Shown one piece after another: positions 32,502-41,045 of a stretch of DNA of 64,000 bases. How positions within the stretch are numbered: the stretch's first letter is position 1; the number at the start of each line of letters is the position of its first letter. Below the pieces are notes generated by a model. It ran no database searches and was not told the DNA's origin. It worked only from the letters and a program-made list of their open reading frames with translations. The translations under genes and the position numbers were made by a program. Location: assembly GCF_008704995.1 (NCBI RefSeq), contig NZ_CP023747.1:6482001-6546000 (forward strand), read 5' to 3'. The stretch comes from Streptomyces nodosus (GTDB taxonomy: Bacteria; Actinomycetota; Actinomycetes; Streptomycetales; Streptomycetaceae).

Positions 32502-34397
32502 GTGACGATTCTGGAGAACATCCGGGGACCACGTGACCTGAAGGCGCTGTCCGAGGCAGAGCTGACCCAACTGGCAGAGGAAATAAGGGAGTTCCTGGTT
32601 CACGCGGTCGCCAGGACGGGCGGTCATCTGGGCCCCAACCTGGGGGTGGTGGAGCTGTCCATCGCGCTCCACCGGACCTTCGAGTCACCGGTCGACCGCA
32701 TCCTGTGGGACACCGGCCACCAGAGCTATGTGCACAAGCTGCTGACCGGCCGTCAGGATTTCTCCAAGCTGCGCGGCAAGGGGGGCCTTTCGGGCTATCC
32801 CTCGCGGGAGGAGTCGGAGCACGACGTCATCGAGAACAGCCATGCCTCCACCGCGCTCGGCTGGGCCGACGGGCTCGCCAAGGCCCGTCAGGTGCAGGGG
32901 GAGAAGGGGCATGTCGTCGCGGTCATCGGCGACGGAGCGCTGACCGGCGGCATGGCCTGGGAGGCGCTCAACAACATCGCCGCCGCCAAGGACCGGCCCC
33001 TGATCATCGTCGTCAACGACAACGAACGCTCTTACGCGCCCACCATAGGCGGCCTCGCCAACCATCTGGCCACCCTGCGCACCACCGACGGCTATGAGCA
33101 GGTCCTGGCCTGGGGCAAGGACATGCTGCAGCGCACCCCCGTGGTCGGCAACACCGTCTATGAGGCGCTGCACGGGGCGAAGAAGGGCTTCAAGGACGCG
33201 TTCGCGCCGCAGGGCCTCTTCGAGGACCTGGGGCTGAAGTACCTCGGCCCGATCGACGGACATGACGTCCGGGCCATGGAGTCGGCGCTGCGCCGGGCCA
33301 AGCGCTTCCACGGCCCGGTGTTGATCCACTGTCTCACCGAGAAGGGCCGCGGCTATGAGCCCGCGCTCGCCGACGAGGAGGACCACTTCCACACCGTGGG
33401 GGTGATGGACCCGCTCACCTGCGAGCCCCTGGCCCCTTCCAACGGCCCGTCGTGGACCTCGGTGTTCGGCGACGAGATCGTGCGGATCGGCGAGGAGCGC
33501 GAGGACGTGGTGGCGATCACGGCCGCCATGCTCCACCCGGTGGGCCTGGCCAGGTTCGCGGAGCGGTTCCCCGACCGGGTGTGGGACGTGGGGATCGCCG
33601 AGCAGCATGCGGCGGTGTCCGCGGCCGGTCTCGCGACCGGGGGACTGCATCCCGTGGTCGCCGTCTACGCGACCTTCCTCAACCGTGCCTTCGACCAGTT
33701 GCTCATGGATGTCGCCCTGCACCGCTGCGGGGTCACCTTCGTGCTGGACCGGGCCGGGGTCACCGGCGTCGACGGGGCGTCGCACAACGGCATGTGGGAC
33801 CTGTCGGTGCTCCAGGTGGTGCCGGGGCTGAGGATCGCCGCGCCGCGCGACGCCGATCAGCTGCGGGCGCAGCTGCGGGAGGCGGTGGCGGTCGACGACG
33901 CGCCGACCCTGCTCCGCTTCCCCAAGGAGGCGGTGGGCCCGGCGATCCCGGCGGTGGACCGGGTGGGCGGCCTGGATGTGCTGCACCGCGCGGAGCGGCC
34001 CGAGGTGCTGCTGGTCGCGGTCGGCGTCATGGCCCCGGTCTGCCTCCAGGCCGCCGATCTGCTGGAGGCCAGAGGCATCGGCTGCACCGTCGTCGACCCG
34101 CGCTGGGTCAAGCCCGTGGACCCCGCGCTGCCCGGTCTGGCCACCGGGCACCGGCTGGTCGCGGTGGTCGAGGACAACAGCAGGGCCGCCGGTGTCGGCT
34201 CGGCCGTCGCGCTGGCGCTCGGCGACGCCGATGTCGACGTACCCGTACGGCGGTTCGGGATCCCGGAGCAGTTCCTCGCGCATGCCAAGCGGGGCGAGGT
34301 GCTCGCCGACATCGGGCTCACCCCGGTCGAGGTCGCGGGGCGGATCAGCGCCTGCCTGACCGCCAGGGACGAGCTCTCCAAGGAGACACAGGCATGA
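32502..34397 (+). CDS. dxs: 1-deoxy-D-xylulose-5-phosphate synthase
   Basis: A 631-aa thiamine diphosphate enzyme joining pyruvate and glyceraldehyde-3-phosphate, the first step of the MEP pathway. The N-terminal domain holds DTGHQSYVHKLLTGR and the TPP motif GDGALTGGMAWEALNNIA ending in NDN. The Pyr domain has the catalytic-acid region GIAEQHAA and HRCGVTFVLDRAGVTG; a transketolase C-domain follows. The GTG at 32502 is preceded by GGGGAGG; the frame is open upstream across the hairpin, but that part is not conserved. It is likely a second, hopanoid-dedicated dxs. Its stop overlaps the next ATG. Confidence 0.95.
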   Translation: MTILENIRGPRDLKALSEAELTQLAEEIREFLVHAVARTGGHLGPNLGVVELSIALHRTFESPVDRILWDTGHQSYVHKLLTGRQDFSKLRGKGGLSGYPSREESEHDVIENSHASTALGWADGLAKARQVQGEKGHVVAVIGDGALTGGMAWEALNNIAAAKDRPLIIVVNDNERSYAPTIGGLANHLATLRTTDGYEQVLAWGKDMLQRTPVVGNTVYEALHGAKKGFKDAFAPQGLFEDLGLKYLGPIDGHDVRAMESALRRAKRFHGPVLIHCLTEKGRGYEPALADEEDHFHTVGVMDPLTCEPLAPSNGPSWTSVFGDEIVRIGEEREDVVAITAAMLHPVGLARFAERFPDRVWDVGIAEQHAAVSAAGLATGGLHPVVAVYATFLNRAFDQLLMDVALHRCGVTFVLDRAGVTGVDGASHNGMWDLSVLQVVPGLRIAAPRDADQLRAQLREAVAVDDAPTLLRFPKEAVGPAIPAVDRVGGLDVLHRAERPEVLLVAVGVMAPVCLQAADLLEARGIGCTVVDPRWVKPVDPALPGLATGHRLVAVVEDNSRAAGVGSAVALALGDADVDVPVRRFGIPEQFLAHAKRGEVLADIGLTPVEVAGRISACLTARDELSKETQA

Positions 34398-35791
34398 CCA
34401 TCCCCTCCGGGAAGCGGGAGTTCGACCTCGGCGCGCTGCTGGCCGAACGCGGGGCCGAGCGCTATGAGCTGCACTCCAGACATCTCAATCACCAGCTCCC
34501 GCGCATGCTCCACACCATCGGCTTCGACAAGGTCTACGAGCGGGCCGAGGGCGCCCACTTCTGGGACGCGGACGGCAACGACTATCTGGACATGCTCGCC
34601 GGCTTCGGGGTGATGGGCCTGGGCCGCCATCACCCCGTGGTCCGCCGGGCGCTGCACGACGTCCTGGACGCCCAGCTCGCCGACCTCACCCGCTTCGACT
34701 GCCCGCCGCTGCCCGGGCTGCTCGCGGAGCGGCTGCTCGCCCACAGTCCGCATCTGGAGCGGGTGTTCTTCGGCAACAGCGGGACGGAGGCGGTGGAGAC
34801 CGCGCTGAAGTTCGCCCGGTACGCCACCGGGAGGCCCCGCGTCCTGTACTGCGAGCACGCCTTCCACGGGCTGACCACCGGAGCGTTGTCGGTGAACGGG
34901 GAGTCCGGCTTCCGTGACGGTTTCGCCCCGCTGCTGCCCGACACGGCGGTCCCGCTCGGCGACCTCGACGCCCTGGCACGGGAACTGGGCAAGGGGGACG
35001 TGGCGGCCCTGGTCGTCGAGCCCATCCAGGGCAAGGGCGTCCACGAAACCCCGCCCGGCTATCTGCGGGCGGCCCAGGAGCTGCTGCACCGGCACAAGGC
35101 ACTGCTGATCGCGGACGAGGTGCAGACCGGCCTCGGACGGACCGGGGACTTCTACGCCTATCAGCACGAGAGCGGGGTCGAACCGGACCTGGTCTGTGTG
35201 GCCAAGGCGCTCTCCGGCGGGTATGTGCCGGTCGGCGCCACCCTCGGCAAGGAGTGGATCTTCAAGAAGGTCTACTCGTCCATGGACCGGGTGCTGGTGC
35301 ACTCCGCGAGCTTCGGATCCAACGCCCAGGCCATGGCGGCCGGGCTCGCCGTCCTCTCCGTCATGGAGAACGAGGGGATCGTCGACCGTGCGCGCACCGT
35401 GGGGGACCAGCTGAGGTCCCGTCTCGCGGCGCTCGTCGACAAGTACGAGCTGCTGAGTGAGGTGCGCGGCCGGGGACTGATGATCGGGATCGAGTTCGGC
35501 AGGCCCAGTTCGCTGAAGCTGCGCGGCCGGTGGAGCATGCTCCAGGCGGCCCGCAAGGGACTGTTCGCACAGATGGTGGTCGTGCCCCTGCTGCAACGGC
35601 ACCGCATCCTCACCCAGGTCTCCGGCGACCAACTGGAGGTGATCAAGCTGATCCCCCCGCTGATCGTCGACGAGCGGGACGTGGACCGGTTCGTGGAGGC
35701 GTTCACCGCGGTGATGGACGACGCACACGGCGGCGGACTGATGTGGGACTTCGGGAAGACCCTGATCAAGCAGGCGGTGGTGAACCGATAG
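34394..35791 (+). CDS. hpnO: Class III aminotransferase, HpnO-like (aminobacteriohopanetriol formation)
   Basis: A 465-aa PLP-dependent enzyme. GNSGTEAVETALKFAR binds the cofactor phosphate, LIADEVQTGLGRTG carries the PLP-ring Asp, and CVAKALSGGYVPVGA contains the Schiff-base lysine. In hopanoid clusters this gene converts an oxidised bacteriohopane side chain into aminobacteriohopanetriol. The C-terminal 60 residues (VVPLLQRHRIL and GLMWDFGKTL) are longer than in ornithine aminotransferases. It starts in an ATGA overlap with dxs and closes the operon. Confidence 0.88.
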   Translation: MTIPSGKREFDLGALLAERGAERYELHSRHLNHQLPRMLHTIGFDKVYERAEGAHFWDADGNDYLDMLAGFGVMGLGRHHPVVRRALHDVLDAQLADLTRFDCPPLPGLLAERLLAHSPHLERVFFGNSGTEAVETALKFARYATGRPRVLYCEHAFHGLTTGALSVNGESGFRDGFAPLLPDTAVPLGDLDALARELGKGDVAALVVEPIQGKGVHETPPGYLRAAQELLHRHKALLIADEVQTGLGRTGDFYAYQHESGVEPDLVCVAKALSGGYVPVGATLGKEWIFKKVYSSMDRVLVHSASFGSNAQAMAAGLAVLSVMENEGIVDRARTVGDQLRSRLAALVDKYELLSEVRGRGLMIGIEFGRPSSLKLRGRWSMLQAARKGLFAQMVVVPLLQRHRILTQVSGDQLEVIKLIPPLIVDERDVDRFVEAFTAVMDDAHGGGLMWDFGKTLIKQAVVNR

Positions 35792-35806
35792 CCGCCACGG
35801 TCCGTT

Positions 35807-35845
35807 CTTTGCCTCTGGGGCAATAAATTTGCCGCAGAGGCAAAG
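35807..35845. promoter_or_regulatory. Twin TTGCC-N5-GGCAA operators upstream of the XRE-cupin gene
   Basis: Two copies of a 15-bp dyad, TTGCC-N5-GGCAA, lie at 35809-35823 and 35829-35843, spaced exactly 20 bp (about two helical turns). The pair also forms an 11-bp inverted repeat (35807-35817 with 35835-35845). They are 13 bp upstream of the regulator's start codon, in an AT-rich pocket just after the hopanoid operon. The likely ligand is the adjacent XRE-cupin protein, repressing its own gene. Confidence 0.75.
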
Positions 35846-35855
35846 TTCGGGCTGA

Positions 35856-36482
35856 ATGGGGAGCATGAGCTCTCCCGAGAACGAGCCCGGGCCGGTCGGA
35901 GATCTGCCCGCCGTCGCGCCGCAGCTGCGGGCGCTGCGCCGCCGTGCCGCACTCACCCTGGAGGCCGCGGCTCGTTCCGCCGGGCTCTCGCCCGCGCATC
36001 TGTCACGGCTGGAGACCGGGCAGCGCCAGCCCTCGCTGCCGATGCTGCTGGCTCTCGCCCGCGTCTATGGTACGACCGTCGCCGAACTGCTCGGCGAGAC
36101 GGTCCCCGACCGGGACGCGGTGGTGCGCGCCCCCGACATGGAGCCGACCCGGGCCGGCGGCTGGACCTACTGGCAGGCCGGCGCGCCGGGCCGCGGTATG
36201 CAGGCCCTGCGCGTCCAGGTCCCGTACGGCACCCAGGGCGACATCGTGCGGGTCCACCCCGGCGAGGAGTGGCTGTATGTGCTGAACGGGCGGCTGCGGC
36301 TGCGCCTCGGCGACGCCACCCATCTGCTCGCGCCGGGCGACAGCGCGCACTACGACTCCCTCACCCCGCACCGGCTCGCGGCCGTCGACCACGGCGGCAC
36401 CGAACTGCTGTTCGTTCACACCCTGTTGCAGAGCCCCAACCCCACGCTCTGTCTCGGCCCCACCCCTGGAGAAACGCCATGA
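35856..36482 (+). CDS. XRE-family regulator with C-terminal cupin domain
   Basis: A 208-aa regulator. Residues 22-80 form an XRE helix-turn-helix (LRALRRRAALTLEAAARSAGLSPAHLSRLETG, in pieces). The C-terminal 110 residues are a single cupin barrel (VHPGEEWLYVLNGRLRLRLGD, then LAPGDSAHYD) that would bind a small ligand. The ATG at 35856 is used; a second ATG at 35865 would remove three residues, and its G-rich site is too close to decide. The gene is read in the same direction as the hopanoid operon and sits behind twin operators. It probably controls itself and the small membrane protein that overlaps its end. Confidence 0.87.
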   Translation: MGSMSSPENEPGPVGDLPAVAPQLRALRRRAALTLEAAARSAGLSPAHLSRLETGQRQPSLPMLLALARVYGTTVAELLGETVPDRDAVVRAPDMEPTRAGGWTYWQAGAPGRGMQALRVQVPYGTQGDIVRVHPGEEWLYVLNGRLRLRLGDATHLLAPGDSAHYDSLTPHRLAAVDHGGTELLFVHTLLQSPNPTLCLGPTPGETP

Positions 36483-36628
36483 CCGAACAACCGGAGACCG
36501 GCCCCCGGCGCAAGGACGTGGAGGACAAGTTCCCCCGCGCCCTGTGGATCCGTCTGTTCATCTACATCGCCGTCGGCCATCTCTTCGCCGCCTTCATCTA
36601 TCTGCTCTTCGAGGTGGGCGCGAAGTGA
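36479..36628 (+). CDS. Small membrane protein, DUF6126-like
   Basis: A 49-aa protein with a hydrophilic N-terminus (about 25 residues, rich in Glu, Pro, Arg and Lys) and one membrane-spanning helix, LFIYIAVGHLFAAFIYLLFEV, ending GAK. The pattern EKFPR-LW-RL-IYI-GH--A-F-YLLF-VGAK is what I recall for DUF6126 proteins in Streptomyces. The ATG overlaps the XRE-cupin stop and has a GGAG site 10 bp upstream. Linkage to a ligand-binding regulator suggests a membrane accessory for a transported or sensed compound; no function is established. Confidence 0.7.
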   Translation: MTEQPETGPRRKDVEDKFPRALWIRLFIYIAVGHLFAAFIYLLFEVGAK

Positions 36629-36631
36629 CGA

Positions 36632-36656
36632 CCGCTCCCTCGGCGGCCGGGAGCGG
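36632..36656. terminator. Hairpin between convergent genes
   Basis: An 8-bp GC-rich stem (36632-36639 with 36649-36656) with a 9-nt loop lies between the stop of the small membrane protein and the stop of the convergent phosphatase gene. Confidence 0.55.
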
Positions 36657-36662
36657 GACGGC

Positions 36663-37460
36663 TCAGTCCAGCAGCCGCTCGTGCAGCCGCTCCCGCAGCG
36701 CCGGGGTGAGCCCGAGGCCCCGCTCGAGATAGGCGTCGACACCGCCCCAGGTCTCCTCGACGGTGTCGATCGCCGCCGTCAGATACTCGGCGCGCGCGTC
36801 GAAGAGGGGACTGAGCAGCTCCATCACCTCGGGGGAGTACGCGTCGGCCGAGGAGCCGTTGCGGTGCACCCGGTAGCGGCGGTGCTTGGCATTGGACTCC
36901 AGATAGTCCGTGACGATCGCCTCGCGTTCGACCCCGAGGGCCAGGAGCGTCACCGCGATCGACAGACCCGCACGGTCCTTGCCCGCCGCACAGTGCATCA
37001 GCGCGGGCACACTGTCCTCGGCCAGCGCGCGCAGCACCCGGGAGTGCTCCGCCGTCCGCTCCCTGATGATCGCCCGATACGAGACGATCATGCGGTTGAC
37101 CGCCTTGCCCTCGGCGAGATGCGTGCGCAGCTGCTCCAGATCGCCGTCCCGGACCATCTTCCAGAACTCCGCGCCGTCCGCCGGATCGGACAGCGGCAGA
37201 TTCATATTGCGCACGCCCGGCAGATCGACGTCCGGGCCCTCCAGCCTCTTGTCCGCCGCATTACGGAAGTCGAAGATCGTGTGCAGGCCGAGGGAGACGA
37301 GGAACTCCGCGTCCTTCTCGGTGGCGTGCGCGAGATGACCGCTGCGGAAGAGCACCCCGTGCCGCACGCGCCGCCCGTCCACGGTCGGCAGACCGCCCAC
37401 ATCACGGAAGTTGCGCACCCCGGTCAGTTCGGGCTCGGTGGACGGGACCTGCTGTGTCAC
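36663..37460 (-). CDS. Tyrosine-specific protein phosphatase (PTP-like, CX5R)
   Basis: A 265-aa phosphatase of the Y_phosphatase3 type. The P-loop HCAAGKDRAG contains nucleophile Cys157 and Arg163. N-terminal NFRDVGGLPT and FRSGHLAHAT are hallmarks of this family, some members of which act on phosphoinositides or phosphotyrosine. The GTG at 37460 has GAGGAG upstream. It is divergent from the GH36 gene, with 194 bp between them. Confidence 0.9.
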   Translation of the reverse strand: MTQQVPSTEPELTGVRNFRDVGGLPTVDGRRVRHGVLFRSGHLAHATEKDAEFLVSLGLHTIFDFRNAADKRLEGPDVDLPGVRNMNLPLSDPADGAEFWKMVRDGDLEQLRTHLAEGKAVNRMIVSYRAIIRERTAEHSRVLRALAEDSVPALMHCAAGKDRAGLSIAVTLLALGVEREAIVTDYLESNAKHRRYRVHRNGSSADAYSPEVMELLSPLFDARAEYLTAAIDTVEETWGGVDAYLERGLGLTPALRERLHERLLD

Positions 37461-37654
37461 AAGGGCTCCTCTCGAACCGGCCGTCGGCGCTGCTCGCCGG
37501 CGGCCGTCCCACGAGGTTACGACAGGGCGACACCGGGTGATCACCGGATGCCGGGCGTCCCCCTGCAACCTGCGTCCCATGGTTGCTCCGGAGCCGTCAC
37601 ACCCGCGATGATGTCGAGCACTGATCGGATGTGTTCGGATCTGTGGGGTGGGGG

Positions 37655-39766
37655 ATGCTGGAGATCGGCGCGGACCGGTGTACCTGGCTGCTGTCGGGGC
37701 CGACGAGCAGCTACGCCCTGCGGCTCACCGACGCCGGTGAACTGCTGCATCTGCACTGGGGCCCGCGGATCGCCCTCGCCGACGCCGAGGCGCTCGCCGC
37801 CCTGCCGCCCACCCCGTACCGGCCCTTCGAGTCCCCGCTCGACGGCCGTGAGGAGTACCCGGTCGAGGGCGGCCCCCGCTTCACACGCCCCGCGCTCTCC
37901 GTCCGCACCCAGGAACGCCGCGGCACCGAGTGGACCTTCGAGGGCGACGAGGCCGACGGCGGGGAACTGCGGCTGCGGTTCCGCGACGGCGGGCTACGGA
38001 TCACCCTCCACTACCGGATGCGCGGGGATGTCGTCGAGCGCCGGGTGACCCTCGCCAACGACGGCCCCGCCCCTGTCGAGCTGCTGCGCGCCGACTCCGC
38101 GACCTTCACCCTGCCCGAGCGCGAGGGGTTCCGGCTCAGCCAGCTGCACGGCCGCTGGGCGGCCGAGTCCCGGCTCGTACGCTCCGGTCTCGGCTACGGC
38201 GAACAGATCATCGGCAGCCGTCGCGGCCACACCGGGCACCAGCAGCTGCCCTGGGTCGCGCTGGACACCGACGCGACCGAGGAGCACGGCGAGGTCTACG
38301 GCTGCGCCCTCGCCTGGTCGGGCAGCTGGCGGATCGCGGTGGCCCAACTCCCGGACGCACGGGTGCAGATCACCGGCGGGGCGGGACACGACGACTCGGG
38401 TCTGCTGCGCCTGGCGGCGGGCGAACACTGGACGACCCCCGTCTTCGCGGGACTGTGGAGCGACGGCGGTTTCGGGGGCGCGAGCCGCGCCTGGCACGCC
38501 TATCAGAGGGAGCATGTGGTCCCGGACGCGGACCGGGACCGGCCCGTGCTCTACAACTCCTGGGAGGCGACCGGGTTCGACATCTCCGAGGAGCAGCAGG
38601 GGACGCTCGCCCGGCGGGCGGCGGCGGTCGGCGTCGAGCTGTTCGTGGTCGACGACGGCTGGTTCGGGGCCCGCACCGGAGAGCACGCCGGGCTCGGCGA
38701 CTGGCGGCCCAACCCCGACCGCTTCCCCTCCGGCCTCAAGCCGCTCGCCGACTATGTGCACGCCCTCGGCATGCGGTTCGGCATCTGGGTCGAGCCCGAG
38801 ATGGTCAACCCGGACAGCCACCTCTACCGCGCACACCCCGACTGGGTGCAGCACCGGCCGGGACGGAGACGGACGGAGTTCCGCAACCAGCTGGTGCTGA
38901 ACCTGGCGCGCCAGGACGTCCAGGAGTATCTGTGGGAGCAGCTCGACGGGCTGCTCTCCAGCGCCCCGATCGACTATGTGAAGTGGGACTTCAACCGCTG
39001 CTTCACCGACCCCGGCTGGCCCGGCGATCCATATCCGCAACGGATCTGGGTGGACCATGTACGGGCGCTGTACGCGCTGGTGGACCGGCTGCGGGCGGCG
39101 CACCCCCAGGTCGCCTTCGAGTCCTGCTCGGGCGGCGGCGGGCGTATCGACCTCGGGGTGCTCGGCCGCACCGACCAGGTGTGGACCTCCGACAACACCG
39201 ACCCTCTCGACCGGCTCGCCATCCAGCACGGCTTCAGCCAGATCCATCCGGCCCGGGTGATGGCCGCCTGGGTCACCGACAGCCCGAACACACAGCTCAA
39301 CGGCAGGGTCAGCGCGCTGCGGTTCCGGTTTGTGAGCGCCATGGCCGGGGTGCTCGGGGTCGGCGGCGACCTGATGCGCTGGACGGAGGAGGAGCTGGCC
39401 GAGGCCCGGGCCTGGGTCGAGCTCTACAAGGAGATCCGTCCGGTGGTCCAGCGCGGCGACCTCTACCGGCTGCGGCCCCCGGAGGGCGGGCTGAGCGCCG
39501 TCCAGTACGTCCTCGGCGACGAGACGGTGGTCCTGGCCTGGCTCCAGGCGCAGCACCACGGTGAGCCGGCCCCCGCGCTGCGGCTGCGCGGCCTGGACCC
39601 GGCGGCTACCTATCTGCGCCAGGGCGGGGACGTCCCCCGTGCGGACGGGACCGGGTCCGGGGAAGAGGACGAAGTGCATCGGGGAGCGGTGCTGTCGCAC
39701 CACGGGCTGCGCACCGGTCTGCGGGGCGATCTCGATGCGACGGTCATCCGGCTGCGGCGCCTCTGA
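37655..39766 (+). CDS. Alpha-galactosidase, glycoside hydrolase family 36
   Basis: A 703-aa intracellular GH36 enzyme hydrolysing alpha-1,6-galactosides. A large N-terminal beta-sandwich precedes the TIM barrel. The barrel has NSWEATGFDI, VDDGWFGAR, the nucleophile Asp445 in DYVKWDFNR, ESCSGGGGRIDLG, and the acid/base Asp513 in TSDNTDPLDRL. A C-terminal beta domain follows. There is no signal peptide. The start ATG at 37655 has a GGGG-rich site upstream. It is a single-gene unit, not linked to a sugar transporter here. Confidence 0.94.
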   Translation: MLEIGADRCTWLLSGPTSSYALRLTDAGELLHLHWGPRIALADAEALAALPPTPYRPFESPLDGREEYPVEGGPRFTRPALSVRTQERRGTEWTFEGDEADGGELRLRFRDGGLRITLHYRMRGDVVERRVTLANDGPAPVELLRADSATFTLPEREGFRLSQLHGRWAAESRLVRSGLGYGEQIIGSRRGHTGHQQLPWVALDTDATEEHGEVYGCALAWSGSWRIAVAQLPDARVQITGGAGHDDSGLLRLAAGEHWTTPVFAGLWSDGGFGGASRAWHAYQREHVVPDADRDRPVLYNSWEATGFDISEEQQGTLARRAAAVGVELFVVDDGWFGARTGEHAGLGDWRPNPDRFPSGLKPLADYVHALGMRFGIWVEPEMVNPDSHLYRAHPDWVQHRPGRRRTEFRNQLVLNLARQDVQEYLWEQLDGLLSSAPIDYVKWDFNRCFTDPGWPGDPYPQRIWVDHVRALYALVDRLRAAHPQVAFESCSGGGGRIDLGVLGRTDQVWTSDNTDPLDRLAIQHGFSQIHPARVMAAWVTDSPNTQLNGRVSALRFRFVSAMAGVLGVGGDLMRWTEEELAEARAWVELYKEIRPVVQRGDLYRLRPPEGGLSAVQYVLGDETVVLAWLQAQHHGEPAPALRLRGLDPAATYLRQGGDVPRADGTGSGEEDEVHRGAVLSHHGLRTGLRGDLDATVIRLRRL

Positions 39767-39875
39767 GGAGCTTTATTCCGGGTCGGCCCACCCGGGCCAC
39801 GTGGTGTTTCTCACGGTACGTCAACCCCTGCCTACGGTCGCGTAGGTCACATCCCGGGAGGAATCATGGGCCGAC

Positions 39876-40694
39876 GTGGCACACGATTCGAAGAATGACA
39901 GCAGATCAGTGATCGGGTCGTACGTGGCGGTGGGGGACAGCTTCACCGAGGGCGTGGGTGACCCCGGCCCGGACGGACGGTTCGTCGGCTGGGCCGACCG
40001 GTTCGCGGTGCTCCTCGCCGACCTGCGGCCCGAGGGCGACTTCGGCTACACCAATCTCGCCGTGCGCGGCAAGCTGCTCGACCAGATCGTCGCGGACCAG
40101 GTCCCGAGGGCCGTGGAGCTCGCCCCGGACCTGGTCTCGTTCTGTGCGGGCGGCAATGACATCATCCGGCCCGGCATCGACCCCGACGAGGTCGCCGAGC
40201 GTTTCGAGCGCGCCGTCGCGGCCCTCGCCTCCGCCGCTGGCACGGTGATGGTGACGACCGGCTTCGACACCCGCGGGGTACCGGTCCTCAAGCATCTGCG
40301 CGGCAAGATCGCCACCTACAACGGACATGTCCGGGCGATCGCCGACCGGTACGGCTGCCCGGTCCTCGACCTGTGGTCGCTGAAGACCGTCCAGGACCGG
40401 CGGGCCTGGGACGCCGACCGGCTCCACCTCTCGCCCGAGGGGCACACCCGGGTCGCCCTGCGGGCAGGTCATGTGCTCGGCATCGAGGTACCGGCCGACC
40501 CCGACCAGCCGTGGCCGCCGCTGCCGCCGCGCGGCGCCCTCGAGGAGCGGCGGGACGACATCCACTGGGCGCGCGAGCATCTGGTGCCGTGGATCGGGCG
40601 CCGGCTGCGCGGCGAGTCCTCCGGCGACCACGCCGTGGCGAAGGGCACCGTGTCGCCGCAGGACATCAGGTCCCGGATCGCGCAAGGCGCCTGA
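39876..40694 (+). CDS. SGNH/GDSL hydrolase family protein
   Basis: A 272-aa serine esterase-like protein. Block I is VAVGDSFTEGVGD with the nucleophile Ser22; the block II Gly is in LAVRGK; block III is GGNDI; block V is DRLHLSPEGH with the Asp-His pair. It has no signal peptide, so it is probably cytoplasmic. The GTG at 39876 is chosen from the family N-terminus. A strong GGGAGG site at 39856 instead precedes an ATG at 39866 that encodes only 10 codons in another frame and stops inside this gene, so translation may be coupled to that mini-ORF. Confidence 0.85.
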   Translation: MAHDSKNDSRSVIGSYVAVGDSFTEGVGDPGPDGRFVGWADRFAVLLADLRPEGDFGYTNLAVRGKLLDQIVADQVPRAVELAPDLVSFCAGGNDIIRPGIDPDEVAERFERAVAALASAAGTVMVTTGFDTRGVPVLKHLRGKIATYNGHVRAIADRYGCPVLDLWSLKTVQDRRAWDADRLHLSPEGHTRVALRAGHVLGIEVPADPDQPWPPLPPRGALEERRDDIHWAREHLVPWIGRRLRGESSGDHAVAKGTVSPQDIRSRIAQGA

Positions 40695-40708
40695 GCGCCG
40701 CCGTGCCC

Positions 40709-40725
40709 GTGGGGCATTTCCCCAC
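40709..40725 (+). terminator. Short hairpin after the SGNH hydrolase gene
   Basis: A perfect 6-bp stem GTGGGG/CCCCAC (40709-40714 with 40720-40725) with a 5-nt loop, 15 bp after the stop codon. Confidence 0.45.
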
Positions 40726-41045
40726 AGAAGTGGTTGCGTCGAAGTGTTTCCGTAGGGCCGTCATGCGTCTGGATTTCGTGGTCAGGGGCGCACATGCCGG
40801 ACAGTGCGATGGAAGCCCGTATTGCATGCCTTTGGCGTCACTCAGGGTGCCGATCCGGTCGCCGGTAACTCGTGTCATCCGTATTGCGGCTGCGGAGGGA
40901 AGGGCCTAAACCTCACTGACCGGGAAAAAGCTCCACAGATCCTGTTCCACACCTGGCGTGACAGCTTCCTGCAAGTGCCGTGGTCCTCGAAGGAATCGCG
41001 TGTTAAAGTCCCTTGACTTAATAGGCTGTTAATTGCGAGGCGATT
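40726..41045 (+). promoter_or_regulatory. AT-richer gap with LysR-type box; left border of the peptide cluster
   Basis: 320 bp without a gene and with lower GC than either side. Near its right end, TTAAAGTCCCTTGACTTAA (41003-41021) is an almost perfect dyad with a T-N11-A core, as bound by LysR-type regulators. TTAA-N8-TTAA follows at 41018-41033. The start codon of the LysR-type gene is 24 bp further on, so autoregulation is likely. The composition shift between 40.7 and 41.0 kb is the natural place for the join between conserved chromosome and cluster DNA. Confidence 0.5.
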
